Below are positions 34,419-43,711 of a stretch of DNA of 64,000 bases, in pieces. The stretch is from Desulfosporosinus sp. FKB. Lineage in GTDB: Bacteria; Bacillota; Desulfitobacteriia; Desulfitobacteriales; Desulfitobacteriaceae. The stretch is from assembly GCF_002196705.1 (NCBI RefSeq), contig NZ_NADJ01000039.1, forward strand, positions 245,631-309,630, in the 5' to 3' direction. Within the stretch, counting starts at the first letter, position 1. The number at the start of each line of letters is the position of its first letter. A model generated the notes under the pieces. The model saw only the letters and a program-made list of their open reading frames with translations. It was not told the DNA's origin and made no database searches. Position numbers and translations under genes: made by a program.

Positions 34419-35069
34419 TTACCCATCCCGACGTTCAAGATAGCGTTCAAGTTTCCTCTTCACTCTCTGCAACGCGTTATCGATTGATTTCACATGTCTT
34501 TTCAAGTCAACAGCAATTTCCTGGTAGGACTTCCCTTCCAAGTAGGACATCAGTACCTTCCATTCTAAGGAACTGAGAATCTCACCCATCTTTTCCTCAA
34601 TGTCATCGAATTCCTCTCGGCTGATGATCAGTTCCTCCGGATCCGTAATACGAGTTCCTGAGATAACATCAAGCAATGTCCGATCAGAATCTTCGTCATA
34701 TATTGGCTTATTGAGTGAGACATACGAGTTAAGGGGAATGTGTTTCTGCCTTGTAGCTGTTTTAATAGCAGTAATAATCTGGCGGGTTATACATAACTCC
34801 GCAAATGCCCTGAACGATGAGAGCTTATCGCCGCGAAAGTCTCTTATGGCCTTATAGAGTCCAATCATTCCTTCTTGAATAATATCTTCGCGATCCGCAC
34901 CTATGAGAAAATAGGAACGAGCCTTTGCCCTAACGAAGTTCTTATATTTGTTGATTAGATACTCTAGTGCTGTAGCGTCGCCTTCCTTGGCAAGCTCAAC
35001 CATCTCTTCATCTACGATAATGTCGATGATTTCGCACTCTGGTAGTTCTGGTTGGGCTTGAAAAGTCAA
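34419..35069 (-). CDS. sigH: RNA polymerase sigma-H (stationary phase/sporulation)
   Basis: Sigma-H directs early sporulation and stationary-phase genes. The 216-residue product has region 2 (YKNFVRAKARSYFLIGADRED, EGMIGLYKAIRDFR) and region 4 (YLEGKSYQEIAVDLKRHVKSIDNALQRVKRKLE) closely matching B. subtilis SigH at the same length. I chose the TTG at 35067-35069, after a GGGGGG site. It lies upstream of the tRNA and the ribosomal superoperon, as in other Firmicutes. Confidence 0.95.
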   Translation of the reverse strand: MTFQAQPELPECEIIDIIVDEEMVELAKEGDATALEYLINKYKNFVRAKARSYFLIGADREDIIQEGMIGLYKAIRDFRGDKLSSFRAFAELCITRQIITAIKTATRQKHIPLNSYVSLNKPIYDEDSDRTLLDVISGTRITDPEELIISREEFDDIEEKMGEILSSLEWKVLMSYLEGKSYQEIAVDLKRHVKSIDNALQRVKRKLERYLERRDG

Positions 35070-35141
35070 GTTGATCCCCCCTACAATGTCGTCATGAAGA
35101 AGACGCAATCTCGCCTAGCCCTTGTCCATGGGAACATTCTC

Positions 35142-35171
35142 ATTATACCCGACCCCTAAGAAAAGCGTCAA
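35142..35171 (-). promoter_or_regulatory. Sigma-A promoter of sigH
   Basis: TTGACG (35166-35171) and TATAAT (35142-35147) with an 18-bp spacer face sigH, about 70 bp from its start. Confidence 0.8.
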
Positions 35172-35326
35172 GGCGAAGTTTTGGTTGTTCTGTCGCATGG
35201 GCGTCATTTGAGTCCTGATATTCAATGTCCGAAGTTCAATATTGAGTGAAAGCGACTCTTTTAGAAGTATCATAACCAGTGACGTCCAATCTTTCAAGTC
35301 TAATTTTTATCCAATCGTACTTTCTT

Positions 35327-35388
35327 CGATGGGGGGCTCCGGCCCCCCACTGAAGTTTCGATGTTCAGCTTTAGCTGAACAATTTCAC
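35327..35388 (-). repeat. Short copy of the GTGA-flanked hairpin repeat
   Basis: On the minus strand it starts at GTGA (35385-35388), then has the 18-base GTTCAGC/GCTGAAC hairpin and ATCGAAACTTCA, as in the long copies (ATCGGGGCTTC). It ends in a different GC hairpin (GGGGGGC CGGA GCCCCCC). It lies 21 bp after rlmB. The rest of 35172-35326 shows nothing I can name. Confidence 0.7.
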
Positions 35389-35408
35389 ATTCCTACAACT
35401 TCTCTAGT

Positions 35409-36158
35409 TTATGGCTTTATAGATCTTTGCCTCAAGACCTCATAGAGCATGACTGATCCTGCGACACTGGCGTTAAGTGAAGTTACCTTGCCTTTCATAG
35501 GCAAACTGACAATTTCGTCGCAATTCTCCCTTAAGAGACGGCTAATCCCCTTGCCTTCACTGCCAATAACGATAACTCGCGGGCCTGTGAGATCTGCTGT
35601 AAATACATGACCTCCTCCGGCTTCCGCTCCGGACACCCAGCAGCCTTTCTTTTTCAAATCCTTAATGGTTTGGACTAAATTACTCACACGAGCAACCAGA
35701 ACATGCTCAACCGCTCCGGCCGATGTTTTAGCAACAGTTCCGGTCAAAGAAACACTGCGGCGTTTCGGAATAATAACCCCATGGGCCCCGACAGCATCAA
35801 CGGTTCTCAGCAAGGCACCCAAATTATGCGGATCTTCAATTTCGTCCAGCATCAGAATAAAGGGGTCTTCCTGCCGTTCTTCAGCCAGTGCCAGAATGTC
35901 CTCCACTTCAGCGTATTCCCTGGCAGCAACATAAGCCAAAATACCTTGATGGCTTTCCTTCTGCACTAAGCGGTCAAGAACCTGTCGTTTAACAAACTGA
36001 TAGGGAATGTTCCGTTCCTGCAGCAGAGAAAGGATTTCATGATTCCTCTCGCTGGTATTCTCCGAAACCATAAGTACTTTATTGACAGGTTTACCGCTCC
36101 TCAGCAGTTCAATAACCGGATTTTTGCCATAAACGATTTCATCGTTCAACTTGTTCAC
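35409..36158 (-). CDS. rlmB: 23S rRNA (guanosine-2'-O)-methyltransferase RlmB/TrmH family
   Basis: This SPOUT methyltransferase modifies a guanosine in 23S rRNA (Gm2251 in E. coli). The 249-residue product has an N-terminal RNA-binding substrate domain and the three SPOUT motifs DPHNLGALLRTVDAVGAHG, VIVIGSEGKGIS and SLPMKGKVTSLNASVA. The GTG start at 36158 overlaps the thyX stop by 4 bases, so the genes are coupled. RlmB is the usual member of this family at this site. Confidence 0.92.
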   Translation of the reverse strand: MNKLNDEIVYGKNPVIELLRSGKPVNKVLMVSENTSERNHEILSLLQERNIPYQFVKRQVLDRLVQKESHQGILAYVAAREYAEVEDILALAEERQEDPFILMLDEIEDPHNLGALLRTVDAVGAHGVIIPKRRSVSLTGTVAKTSAGAVEHVLVARVSNLVQTIKDLKKKGCWVSGAEAGGGHVFTADLTGPRVIVIGSEGKGISRLLRENCDEIVSLPMKGKVTSLNASVAGSVMLYEVLRQRSIKP

Positions 36159-36835
36159 GTCTTCTTTCCTTTAAGGGTTTTTAATCTTCCACAGCTATAG
36201 GCGCCCTGATGACATACTCCCTGAGTAACACAGGTCGGTCCCGCTTCGCTGAAAAGGTTTGGAGCTGGGACCCGTACCAGGTCCAGCATCTTATCTGCCA
36301 GAGCGCGAATTTCCCATTGAGCCCTCATGCAGGTTCGATGTTCAAAGAAATTTAATAAGGAGCGAGCGTTAAAGGTAGCCATTAAAGAGGTGGTACAGGC
36401 GTTGGGCAGGACAAAACGAGCATCTTCTGCAGGCACCATAGCCTGAAGGGCTTGATATTCTTCTTGAAGGTTTGCCATAACCTTTGCAAAACGCTCCATA
36501 GCCTCAGGGCTGCGCTGAATGCTGGGGGGAACGACATATTCAAAGCCATTCTCTTTGACATAACGCTGAGAGCGCTGAGAGTAGCTGGCGATTCTATGAC
36601 GCACTAATTGATGGGACAAGACCCGCGAGACACCATCGATTGAAAACTGGAAGCTCACATGTTCAAAGGGCGATAAATGTCCCATATCACGCAGTTTACG
36701 CACAAAGCGCGCCACCGTCTCATCCTCTAAGCGATCCAAAAGTTCAGGCACAGGATCTGCCGAATAACACAACCGAGCAGCAGCGGCCACCACCTTTTCC
36801 GGATCTGGCGTGTATTGAATTAGATCCACTCTCAT
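36155..36835 (-). CDS. thyX: Flavin-dependent thymidylate synthase ThyX
   Basis: ThyX makes dTMP from dUMP using FAD and methylenetetrahydrofolate. The 226-residue product has the ThyX motif RHR-x7-S at 79-89 (RHRIASYSQRS) and the flanking FEHVSFQFSI region. It lies between mrnC and rlmB in a compact operon. No thyA is visible here. Confidence 0.96.
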   Translation of the reverse strand: MRVDLIQYTPDPEKVVAAAARLCYSADPVPELLDRLEDETVARFVRKLRDMGHLSPFEHVSFQFSIDGVSRVLSHQLVRHRIASYSQRSQRYVKENGFEYVVPPSIQRSPEAMERFAKVMANLQEEYQALQAMVPAEDARFVLPNACTTSLMATFNARSLLNFFEHRTCMRAQWEIRALADKMLDLVRVPAPNLFSEAGPTCVTQGVCHQGAYSCGRLKTLKGKKT

Positions 36836-36859
36836 CTCGACGGCCTTCTTTCCTCTTCA

Positions 36860-37264
36860 TCATTCTTCTAAACCGATTTCGCCGGGCCCTTTGCCAATAA
36901 TTCCATCAACTTGACTAAAGGCCCACTGCATACGCTGAGCTTGTCCGCTTAATTGCCAATATCCAACTAAACTTTCAAAGGCCGTAGCATAACGATAGGT
37001 TACAACGTCAACATTTTTCGGGTACCCGCCTTTAGCATTTCTACCACGTAAAACAACCTTCCGCTCAACATCATCAAGTTCCGGAAAAAGGACTTGTAAA
37101 ATCTGCGCTTGAGCCCCCGCCCGAACATAACTAATTGCTTGTTTGTGAAGTTCCTTAACTTTTTCATTCCCTAACTCCAGCAAATGAGTTCGTACCCATA
37201 ATTCGTAGACAGCATCTCCCAAATACGCCAGGGTTAAAGGATTCATCTCTTGCCAACTGCGCAT
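36860..37264 (-). CDS. mrnC: Mini-ribonuclease III
   Basis: Mini-III trims 23S rRNA ends; it has the RNase III catalytic domain without the double-strand RNA-binding domain. The 134-residue product has LTLAYLGDAVYELWVRTHLL (catalytic Asp) and GRNAKGGYPKNVDVVTYRYATAFESLVGY. I chose the ATG at 37262-37264, preceded by AAAGGTG. It follows cysS by 17 bp, the normal Firmicutes neighbour. Confidence 0.94.
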   Translation of the reverse strand: MRSWQEMNPLTLAYLGDAVYELWVRTHLLELGNEKVKELHKQAISYVRAGAQAQILQVLFPELDDVERKVVLRGRNAKGGYPKNVDVVTYRYATAFESLVGYWQLSGQAQRMQWAFSQVDGIIGKGPGEIGLEE

Positions 37265-37281
37265 ACGGTCACCTTTCAAAC

Positions 37282-38712
37282 CTATTTAATCTTCCACCTC
37301 GCACCTTGTGGAGTATCCTCAATTACAATTCCCTGAGCCTTAAAAACATCCCGGATAAAGTCCGACATTTCCCAGTCTTTTTTCTGTCGGGCTTTAGAGC
37401 GGATCTGAAGAACAAGATCCATTACCTTAGAGAGCATCTCTTCATTTTCTACCTGAACTTGAGCCGGATGCAGAAAATCGAATCCTAATATTTCTCCCAG
37501 TTCAATGAGAGTTTTTTGAGCTTTAGCCAGACCTTCTGAAAAAGCAGGATGTTCTTGAACAGATCCGTTCATCGTCTTGGCTAATTCAAAAAGCGCCGCA
37601 TAAGCCAAAGCTGAATTAAAATCGTCATCCATCGCCTTTTCAAAGGCCTGGCGTGCTTCTTCTGCAGCCTTGATTAATCCCTGCTCAGCCTGCTCATTTT
37701 TAGCGGATTCAGTCCTTTCCAGGGCTTGTTGGGCTAAGCGAACGCTTGTCTGTAATCGTTCAAGCCCTTTTTGGGCCATTCCCAAATTCTCGTCGTTAAA
37801 ATCCAGCGGACTGCGATAATGAGTTCCAAGTAAATAAAAACGAATCACTTCTCCGGAATTTTTGGCCAACAGTTCCCTGGTCGTAAAGAAATTTCCTAAG
37901 GACTTAGACATCTTTTCCTGATTAATCGTCAGGAAAGCATTATGCATCCAATAATGAGCAAAGGTTTGGCCACCTAAATAACCTTCCGTCTGGGCGATTT
38001 CATTTTCATGGTGCGGGAAAACCAAATCTCCGCCCCCGCCATGAATGTCGAAGCCCGCTCCTAAATATTTCAGAGACATAGCCGTACATTCAATATGCCA
38101 TCCGGGACGTCCCATACCCCAGGGACTTTCCCAGGCCGGTTCTCCCGGTTTGGCCTTTTTCCAGAGAGCAAAGTCCATAGGATGGTGTTTGCGTTCATCC
38201 ACTTCAACCCTTGCACCGGCCTTCATATCCTCTAATGTTCTGCCCGAGAGCTTTCCATAACCAGGAAATTGATCTACAGCAAAATACACATCTCCATCGA
38301 CATCATAGGCAAGGCCTTTTTTAATCAACCCCTGGATAATTTCGAGCATTTCCGGTATATGTTCCGTGGCTTTGGGATGAACCGTAGCCGGGAGAATGTT
38401 AAGAGCTTTGGCATCTTTAAAATACTCATCGATATACTTTTGTGCTAAGGCCAGAGGGTCCATTCCTTCAACATTGCCCCTCTGAATAATTTTGTCATCG
38501 ACATCCGTAAAATTTTGTACATAGCGGACCTCATATCCTTTATAAATAAAGTAACGCCTTATCATGTCAAAAACGACAAACATCCGTGCGTTTCCCGCAT
38601 GAAAGTAATTATACGTCGTCGGACCGCAGACATACATCGCAACTTTTCCGCTCTCTCGGGGCTTGAACTCCTCTTTCTGTCGGGTCATGGTGTTGAATAA
38701 TTTCAAAGACAT
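37282..38712 (-). CDS. cysS: Cysteinyl-tRNA synthetase
   Basis: The enzyme charges tRNA-Cys. The 476-residue product has the class I HIGH-like HAGNARM near residue 37, zinc ligands ([24 protein letters not shown]), and KMSKSLGN. The ATG at 38712 is preceded by GAGGAGAG at 8 bp, inside the end of cysE, giving a 104-nt overlap. The T-box upstream of cysE should control both genes. Confidence 0.97.
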   Translation of the reverse strand: MSLKLFNTMTRQKEEFKPRESGKVAMYVCGPTTYNYFHAGNARMFVVFDMIRRYFIYKGYEVRYVQNFTDVDDKIIQRGNVEGMDPLALAQKYIDEYFKDAKALNILPATVHPKATEHIPEMLEIIQGLIKKGLAYDVDGDVYFAVDQFPGYGKLSGRTLEDMKAGARVEVDERKHHPMDFALWKKAKPGEPAWESPWGMGRPGWHIECTAMSLKYLGAGFDIHGGGGDLVFPHHENEIAQTEGYLGGQTFAHYWMHNAFLTINQEKMSKSLGNFFTTRELLAKNSGEVIRFYLLGTHYRSPLDFNDENLGMAQKGLERLQTSVRLAQQALERTESAKNEQAEQGLIKAAEEARQAFEKAMDDDFNSALAYAALFELAKTMNGSVQEHPAFSEGLAKAQKTLIELGEILGFDFLHPAQVQVENEEMLSKVMDLVLQIRSKARQKKDWEMSDFIRDVFKAQGIVIEDTPQGARWKIK

Positions 38713-39358
38713 TGTATCGACTCTCCTCTTCTTTTAAACGTTTTTCCAAATAGTCTACTCGCTGCATTAAACATCGGAGCATTTCATTGACTGGGTCCGG
38801 AAGATCGTCATGTCTCAAATCAGGATCTTTAATGGGAACCCCATGATGAAGGACAATCTTACCAGGTATACCTACGACAGTTGTATCACTGGGAACAGAT
38901 TTATTTACAACAGATCCCGCTCCTATTTTAACATTATCTCCAACTTTGAATGAACCTAAAATCTTAGCCCCCGTTCCAATAACAACATTATTGCCAATGG
39001 TCGGGTGCCGTTTGCCTTTTTCTTTTCCGGTTCCCCCAAGAGTAACCCCTTGATACAGAGTAACATTATCGCCAACTTCCGCAGTTTCACCAATCACCAC
39101 GCCGCTGCCATGATCAATAAAAAAGCCTTGCCCGATTGTAGCGCCCGGATGAATCTCAATTCCCGTGAGGAACCTTGAAAATTGAGAGATCATCCTCGGT
39201 AACAGTACAAAATTGCGTTTATATAACCAATGAGCTAGGCGGTGAAAAAGAACCGCATGAAAGCCCGGGTAACAGAAGATAACCTCTAGTATACTTTTAG
39301 CAGCAGGATCCCGTTCAAAAATAACGCGAATATCGCGCCGAAGTTGCCCAAATATCAT
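38609..39358 (-). CDS. cysE: Serine O-acetyltransferase, with C-terminal tail overlapping cysS
   Basis: CysE acetylates serine in the first step of cysteine synthesis. The 249-residue product has the N-terminal helical part and the left-handed beta-helix hexapeptide repeats with [22 protein letters not shown] and [20 protein letters not shown] (catalytic His). The ATG at 39356-39358 follows AGGGGTG. The last ~35 residues, beyond the usual end of CysE, are encoded over the start of cysS in another frame. Confidence 0.95.
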   Translation of the reverse strand: MIFGQLRRDIRVIFERDPAAKSILEVIFCYPGFHAVLFHRLAHWLYKRNFVLLPRMISQFSRFLTGIEIHPGATIGQGFFIDHGSGVVIGETAEVGDNVTLYQGVTLGGTGKEKGKRHPTIGNNVVIGTGAKILGSFKVGDNVKIGAGSVVNKSVPSDTTVVGIPGKIVLHHGVPIKDPDLRHDDLPDPVNEMLRCLMQRVDYLEKRLKEEESRYNVFEIIQHHDPTERGVQAPRERKSCDVCLRSDDV

Positions 39359-39415
39359 CGCTGACAGACACCCCTTTCCTTTATCATCGTATTCCATTAG
39401 CCAAAAATTGGACAC

Positions 39416-39655
39416 AAAAAAGCGGAATCTCCGTCCAGAGACGAAAGGTTCCGCGGTTCCACTCTGATTGAACGACCCAAGTCATTCCAGCTCAAAACTT
39501 TAACGCAGTTAACACGGAAAGGCATACTTTAATTCTGCCCTTCAGCTCAGAGATGCACTTCCAAAAATTCCTGCCGATGGCTTACACCAATCCCATCTTC
39601 GCTAAGGGCAATTCCTTTTTGTACTCTTTCTCATCATAGCCTTAATTATTAATTA
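39416..39655 (-). promoter_or_regulatory. T-box leader, tRNA-Cys responsive (cysE-cysS)
   Basis: The minus strand holds the T-box motif AGTGGAACCGCG (39453-39464), then a terminator hairpin (GCGGAATCTCC...GGTTCCGC, 39422-39454) and a T-run. Upstream is a stem I with GATGGGATTGGTGTAAGCCATC and a specifier region GAAGTGCATCTC in which TGC followed by A is the likely Cys codon. Uncharged tRNA-Cys should pair here and let cysE-cysS be read. Confidence 0.92.
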
Positions 39656-39662
39656 ATGCCCA

Positions 39663-39691
39663 ATTATAAGACAGATCCCTGCCACTGTCAA
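39663..39691 (-). promoter_or_regulatory. Consensus promoter of the T-box-cysES transcript
   Basis: TTGACA (39686-39691) and TATAAT (39663-39668) with 17 bp between them. It lies just upstream of the T-box stem I. Confidence 0.85.
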
Positions 39692-39741
39692 TAAACTGTC
39701 CTACCATTTTAGATGTCATTTCATATAATTCCAGTTTAATG

Positions 39742-41190
39742 TTATACTGATAATTTACTGACCCCAATATCCAGTCTGCGCAGAGTTTCTGTCTTACCTA
39801 ATATTTCGGCTAATTCAACACCACCGCCAGGACTTGACTCCTTGCCGGAAAGAGCAGTTCTAAGAGGCCAGAGAACTTGTCCATTTTTGACTCCAAGTTG
39901 TGAAATGACGTTGGCCAGAGTTTTCTCCAGTTCACTCAGGTCCCAGTTTTCCAGAACAGTTAAAGCCTCACGGGCTGCCTTTAAATTACTTAAAGAATTG
40001 ACAGCGTCTGTTTTCATCTTCTTATGAACAAATAGGTTAATATCATAATCCGGGAGGCTCTTGAAGAAATCAATTTTCTCCGGGATCTCATCGAGGATTT
40101 CTATTCTCTTTTGTAATAGGGCACTGACCTTTTGGACATCGATGCCTGCGCCAAGAGCATCTTGGTAATAAGGCAAGGCTAAAGCATTAAATTCTTCCAA
40201 ACTTAATCTCCGCAGGTATTCGCCGTTCATCCACTTTAATTTATTGACATCAAAGATTGCCGGAGACTTGCTTAAGCCTTCAACATTAAATAGTTTCTCA
40301 AGCTCTTGGAGCGTGAAGAATTCTTCATTAGTCCCCGGATTCCATCCCAACAAGACAATATAATTTACAATAGCTTCAGGCAGATACCCTTGAGAAATAA
40401 AATCCTCAAAGGAAGCATCACCTTCACGTTTGCTTAGTTTCTTTTCAGCCGTTTTCATAATTGGCGGTAAATGAATATACTCCGGAATGTCCCAGTCAAA
40501 GGACTTATAGAGTAAATTATATTTCGGTGTGGAGGAGAGGTATTCCGATCCGCGCACAACATGGGTGATTTCCATCAAATGATCATCAACTACATTGGCA
40601 AAATTATAGGTTGGCAATCCATCAGACTTTAAGAGCACTCCCTCATCGAGTTCTGAATTGGCGACGGAAACCGTACCATAGACAAGATCATGAAACTCTG
40701 TTATACCATCCTCAGGTATCCATTGCCGCACAACATAAGATTCATTATTGCTTAGCTTTTCCGAGATTTCCGCTGACTTTAAATGTTTGCATTGACAATG
40801 ATGCTTGATAGGAACAGTTGCAGATTGACTGTTGTTTCCTAAGCCTTCGCCTCGCTCTTTAGAGCAAAAGCAGAAATAAGCACCCTTTAATTCAACAAGC
40901 TTATCAGCATATTCCTTATAAATTGATTTCCTTTGACTTTGGACATAAGGCCCATAAGGTCCTCCGATATCAGGGCCTTCATCGTACTTTAAACCAACAA
41001 TATTCAGCGTTTTTAAAATCACTTCAACAGCGCCCTCGACAAAACGGGCTTGATCTGTATCTTCTACTCTTAACAAAAATTTTCCGCTCTGAGATTTCGC
41101 AATTAAATATTCATAAATAGCAGTTCTTAAGTTGCCAATATGCATATAGCCTGTCGGGCTTGGAGCAAATCTCGTCCTAACTTCTTTCAT
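39742..41190 (-). CDS. gltX: Glutamyl-tRNA synthetase
   Basis: GltX charges tRNA-Glu and, in many Firmicutes, tRNA-Gln. The 482-residue product starts MKEVRTRFAPSPTGYMHIGNLRTA with the HIGH-like HIGN. It has KLSKREG as the KMSKS motif and a Cys/His group (CFCS, HCQC) in the region where discriminating enzymes hold zinc. AAGGTGG precedes the ATG. It is separated from cysE by a promoter and T-box. Confidence 0.96.
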   Translation of the reverse strand: MKEVRTRFAPSPTGYMHIGNLRTAIYEYLIAKSQSGKFLLRVEDTDQARFVEGAVEVILKTLNIVGLKYDEGPDIGGPYGPYVQSQRKSIYKEYADKLVELKGAYFCFCSKERGEGLGNNSQSATVPIKHHCQCKHLKSAEISEKLSNNESYVVRQWIPEDGITEFHDLVYGTVSVANSELDEGVLLKSDGLPTYNFANVVDDHLMEITHVVRGSEYLSSTPKYNLLYKSFDWDIPEYIHLPPIMKTAEKKLSKREGDASFEDFISQGYLPEAIVNYIVLLGWNPGTNEEFFTLQELEKLFNVEGLSKSPAIFDVNKLKWMNGEYLRRLSLEEFNALALPYYQDALGAGIDVQKVSALLQKRIEILDEIPEKIDFFKSLPDYDINLFVHKKMKTDAVNSLSNLKAAREALTVLENWDLSELEKTLANVISQLGVKNGQVLWPLRTALSGKESSPGGGVELAEILGKTETLRRLDIGVSKLSV

Positions 41191-41202
41191 AACAAACCAC
41201 CT

Positions 41203-41224
41203 TAAAAAAATTCTCTGAGAATTT
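41203..41224 (-). terminator. Possible terminator between ispF and gltX
   Basis: AAATTCTC/GAGAATTT is an 8-bp palindrome followed by a run of seven Ts on the minus strand, ending just before the gltX binding site. The stem is AT-rich, so it may be weak. Confidence 0.4.
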
Positions 41225-41259
41225 CCGTCTCTTAGGGCAAAAGAATTCTTAAAACATTT

Positions 41260-41748
41260 TTATCGCTTATCCTTTACGACATTAACAATAGCCTGGGCCC
41301 CAATGCCTTCACTTCGTCCTTCAAAGCCCAGTCGTTCCGTAGTTGTTGCTTTCACGGATACGCTTTCAAGGTCAACATCTAAAGCCCGAGCGAGATTTGA
41401 GCGCATCTGGGGTATAAAAGGAGCAAGCTTCGGACGCTCTGCTACGATAAGACTGTCAATATTTCCAACGCAGTAACCCTGACCTTTAATCAGTTCGACA
41501 ACTCGCTCCAACAAGAGAAGACTGGAAATTCCGGCATACCGGGGATCATGATCAGGAAAATGAGACCCTATATCTCCAAGTGCCAATGCCCCTAACAAGG
41601 CATCCATAAGAGCGTGAATTAAAACATCCGCATCCGAATGTCCAAGCAAACCTCTTTCATAGGGAATTTCCACGCCGCCCAAGATCAAAGGTCTCCCCTC
41701 AACCAAAGCATGAACATCATAACCTATTCCAACTCTAATTTTCAACAC
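41260..41748 (-). CDS. ispF: 2-C-methyl-D-erythritol 2,4-cyclodiphosphate synthase
   Basis: IspF makes the cyclic diphosphate in the non-mevalonate isoprenoid pathway. The 162-residue product has the metal ligands of GIGYDVHAL (Asp, His) and [20 protein letters not shown], and the C-terminal [14 protein letters not shown]. It starts with a GTG 6 bp after ispD. Confidence 0.96.
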   Translation of the reverse strand: MLKIRVGIGYDVHALVEGRPLILGGVEIPYERGLLGHSDADVLIHALMDALLGALALGDIGSHFPDHDPRYAGISSLLLLERVVELIKGQGYCVGNIDSLIVAERPKLAPFIPQMRSNLARALDVDLESVSVKATTTERLGFEGRSEGIGAQAIVNVVKDKR

Positions 41749-41754
41749 CCCAAT

Positions 41755-42453
41755 CTATGTTTCGCGCATTGTTAAAATGCGTTCCGCTAACCAGAGGTCC
41801 TCCGGCGTAGTAACCTTGATATTCTCCCGAGAGCCCTCAATTACCTGGACCGGATACCCCATCCATTCTAACAAAGATGCGTCATCTGTGCCATAGTACC
41901 CTTTAGAAGCGGCACGAAGATGTGCTGCCTCTAACGTCTGACGTTCAAAAATTTGAGGTGTTTGTACTGCCCGTAAACGTTCTCTGGGCAGGGTATCTGT
42001 CACACTTCCGAAATCATTAATCTGCTTAATGGTATCTTTGACCTGAATCCCCATAGTCGCTGCCGCAAACCCTTCGGCGGCTTGTAAAAAGCGATGAAAA
42101 TCCTTCAATGTCAAAAGGGGCCTAGCCCCATCATGAACCACTACTCGTTGAATAGTGGAACTGAGCGCTAGTACCCCTAAGCGAACGGAATCTTGACGTT
42201 GGACTCCACCTTGGCAAATCCTTGCTACTTTATCTAACTTATACTGAATAACAAGGTCTTTGATCAAAGCAAGGTCGTTTTCTGCCCCAACGATCACTAT
42301 TTCCGAGACGCAGTCGGACATTTGAAATACTCTTATCGTATGGACTAAAATAGGTTGTCCCCTTAAGCTAAGAAATTGTTTATTGCCTTCGGCCCCCATC
42401 CGTTTACCTTGACCCGCTGCAGGAATAACGATGCCTAAATCAGCCAATCGCAT
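41755..42453 (-). CDS. ispD: 2-C-methyl-D-erythritol 4-phosphate cytidylyltransferase
   Basis: IspD couples CTP to methylerythritol phosphate. The 232-residue product has the glycine-rich CTP loop PAAGQGKRMGAEGNKQFL, VVVHDGARPL, and the conserved VQTPQIF segment. Its start overlaps the end of the PIN/TRAM gene by 14 nt, and ispF follows at once. Confidence 0.96.
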   Translation of the reverse strand: MRLADLGIVIPAAGQGKRMGAEGNKQFLSLRGQPILVHTIRVFQMSDCVSEIVIVGAENDLALIKDLVIQYKLDKVARICQGGVQRQDSVRLGVLALSSTIQRVVVHDGARPLLTLKDFHRFLQAAEGFAAATMGIQVKDTIKQINDFGSVTDTLPRERLRAVQTPQIFERQTLEAAHLRAASKGYYGTDDASLLEWMGYPVQVIEGSRENIKVTTPEDLWLAERILTMRET

Positions 42454-43618
42454 TCACCTCATCCGTTGGACGAAGACCCATCGACTTTTTTTCCAGAGAA
42501 CTTTTAGGTTTTGCGAAAATCATGCGGCCGGCAGCTGTTTGCAGAACACTGGTTACTAATACGGTAATATTTTGTCCCATATAACGGCGACCCGTATCCA
42601 CTACAATCATCGTTCCGTCATCCAGATATGCCACCCCTTGACCCGGTTCCTTTCCTTCTTTCATGACTTGAACCAGCATCTCTTCCCCAGGGAGAACAAT
42701 TGGTTTCAGGGAATTGGCTAATTCATTAATATTCAAAACCTTGACGCCCTGAAGTTCAGCGACTTTATTTAAATTATAGTCATTGGTTAAAAGAGGCGAA
42801 TCCAAAACTTGACCCAAACGAACCAGTTTACTGTCGACCTCGTTAACATCATCGAAATCCTGCTCGTGTATATGAACCCTAATGGCTGTTTCCTTAGAGA
42901 TCTGATTAAGAATATCCAGCCCTCGGCGTCCTCGATTTCGTTTCAACAGATCAGAAGAATCTGCTATATGGCGAAGCTCTTCTAATACAAAGCTTGGAAT
43001 AAGTAAGGTTCCCTCAATAAACCCTGTTTTTACAATATCAGCAATTCTGCCGTCTATAATTACGCTTGTGTCAAGAATTTTATAGTGAGGGCCCTCAACA
43101 TCAATACTCTCCCCAGTCTCCAAAATCTGATCGGCCTTTACTTCCTTCTGTTTTTCTCCACGATCTCTGAATTTAGGAATGAAATTAAGGAATCCCAAAA
43201 CATCCTCTTTGCGTTTCATACCTATTGTAACGCCAAGATAACCTAAGAAAAGACTTAAAAGTACCGCAAGGAGCGGACCGAAAAAGGTGATACTAATAAA
43301 CGAATTACTAAATAAACTTGAAATAATAAGTCCAATAATTCCACCAATAGCCCCACCCATCAAATCATGAGTCGGGACTCTGGTTAAGCGGGAATCCAGC
43401 CACCGCATCAGTTTAAGAACAGAACGAATAGTCACAGGTGCCACTAGAAAACCCAGACAAGCAAAGAGGAAAATCATAGCAACATAGGTCCAAACAGGGG
43501 AGAAATTCCATTTAAACGATTGTAAAAGATTAAGACGCAGTAATAGGTAATCTACATAAAATCCTAAAGCGCCAAATAATAGGGTGATGATCCCGCGAAT
43601 TAAATTGCGAATCATCAT
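42440..43618 (-). CDS. Membrane PIN/TRAM-domain protein (YacL family)
   Basis: The function of this family is not established; the PIN fold suggests nuclease activity on RNA. The 392-residue product has about four membrane helices in the first ~150 residues, a PIN domain (YKILDTSVIIDGRIADIV with the acidic residues; SPLLTNDYNL), and a C-terminal TRAM domain (EGKEPGQGVAYLDDGTMIVVD). It is the usual gene between carD and ispD in Firmicutes (B. subtilis yacL). Confidence 0.92.
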   Translation of the reverse strand: MMIRNLIRGIITLLFGALGFYVDYLLLRLNLLQSFKWNFSPVWTYVAMIFLFACLGFLVAPVTIRSVLKLMRWLDSRLTRVPTHDLMGGAIGGIIGLIISSLFSNSFISITFFGPLLAVLLSLFLGYLGVTIGMKRKEDVLGFLNFIPKFRDRGEKQKEVKADQILETGESIDVEGPHYKILDTSVIIDGRIADIVKTGFIEGTLLIPSFVLEELRHIADSSDLLKRNRGRRGLDILNQISKETAIRVHIHEQDFDDVNEVDSKLVRLGQVLDSPLLTNDYNLNKVAELQGVKVLNINELANSLKPIVLPGEEMLVQVMKEGKEPGQGVAYLDDGTMIVVDTGRRYMGQNITVLVTSVLQTAAGRMIFAKPKSSLEKKSMGLRPTDEVNAIG

Positions 43619-43663
43619 TTCACCTCCTTTTCTTTTATCATAGTCTGACTAAAAGTCTTTCCA

Positions 43664-43692
43664 ATTATACAGTTAATTCCATTTATTTTCAA
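43664..43692 (-). promoter_or_regulatory. Promoter of the PIN/TRAM-ispD-ispF operon
   Basis: TTGAAA (43687-43692) and TATAAT (43664-43669) with a 17-bp spacer, 45 bp before the gene. Confidence 0.75.
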
Positions 43693-43711
43693 GCAAAGGG
43701 AATATAATCCT

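Noticed and set aside
35109-35300. 60-codon ORF in the sigH leader
   Set aside because: It overlaps the clear sigH promoter and has no binding site or family match.
39359-39415. Upstream extension of cysE into the T-box terminator
   Set aside because: The frame is open, but the T-run and terminator lie there and the ATG at 39358 matches the family start.
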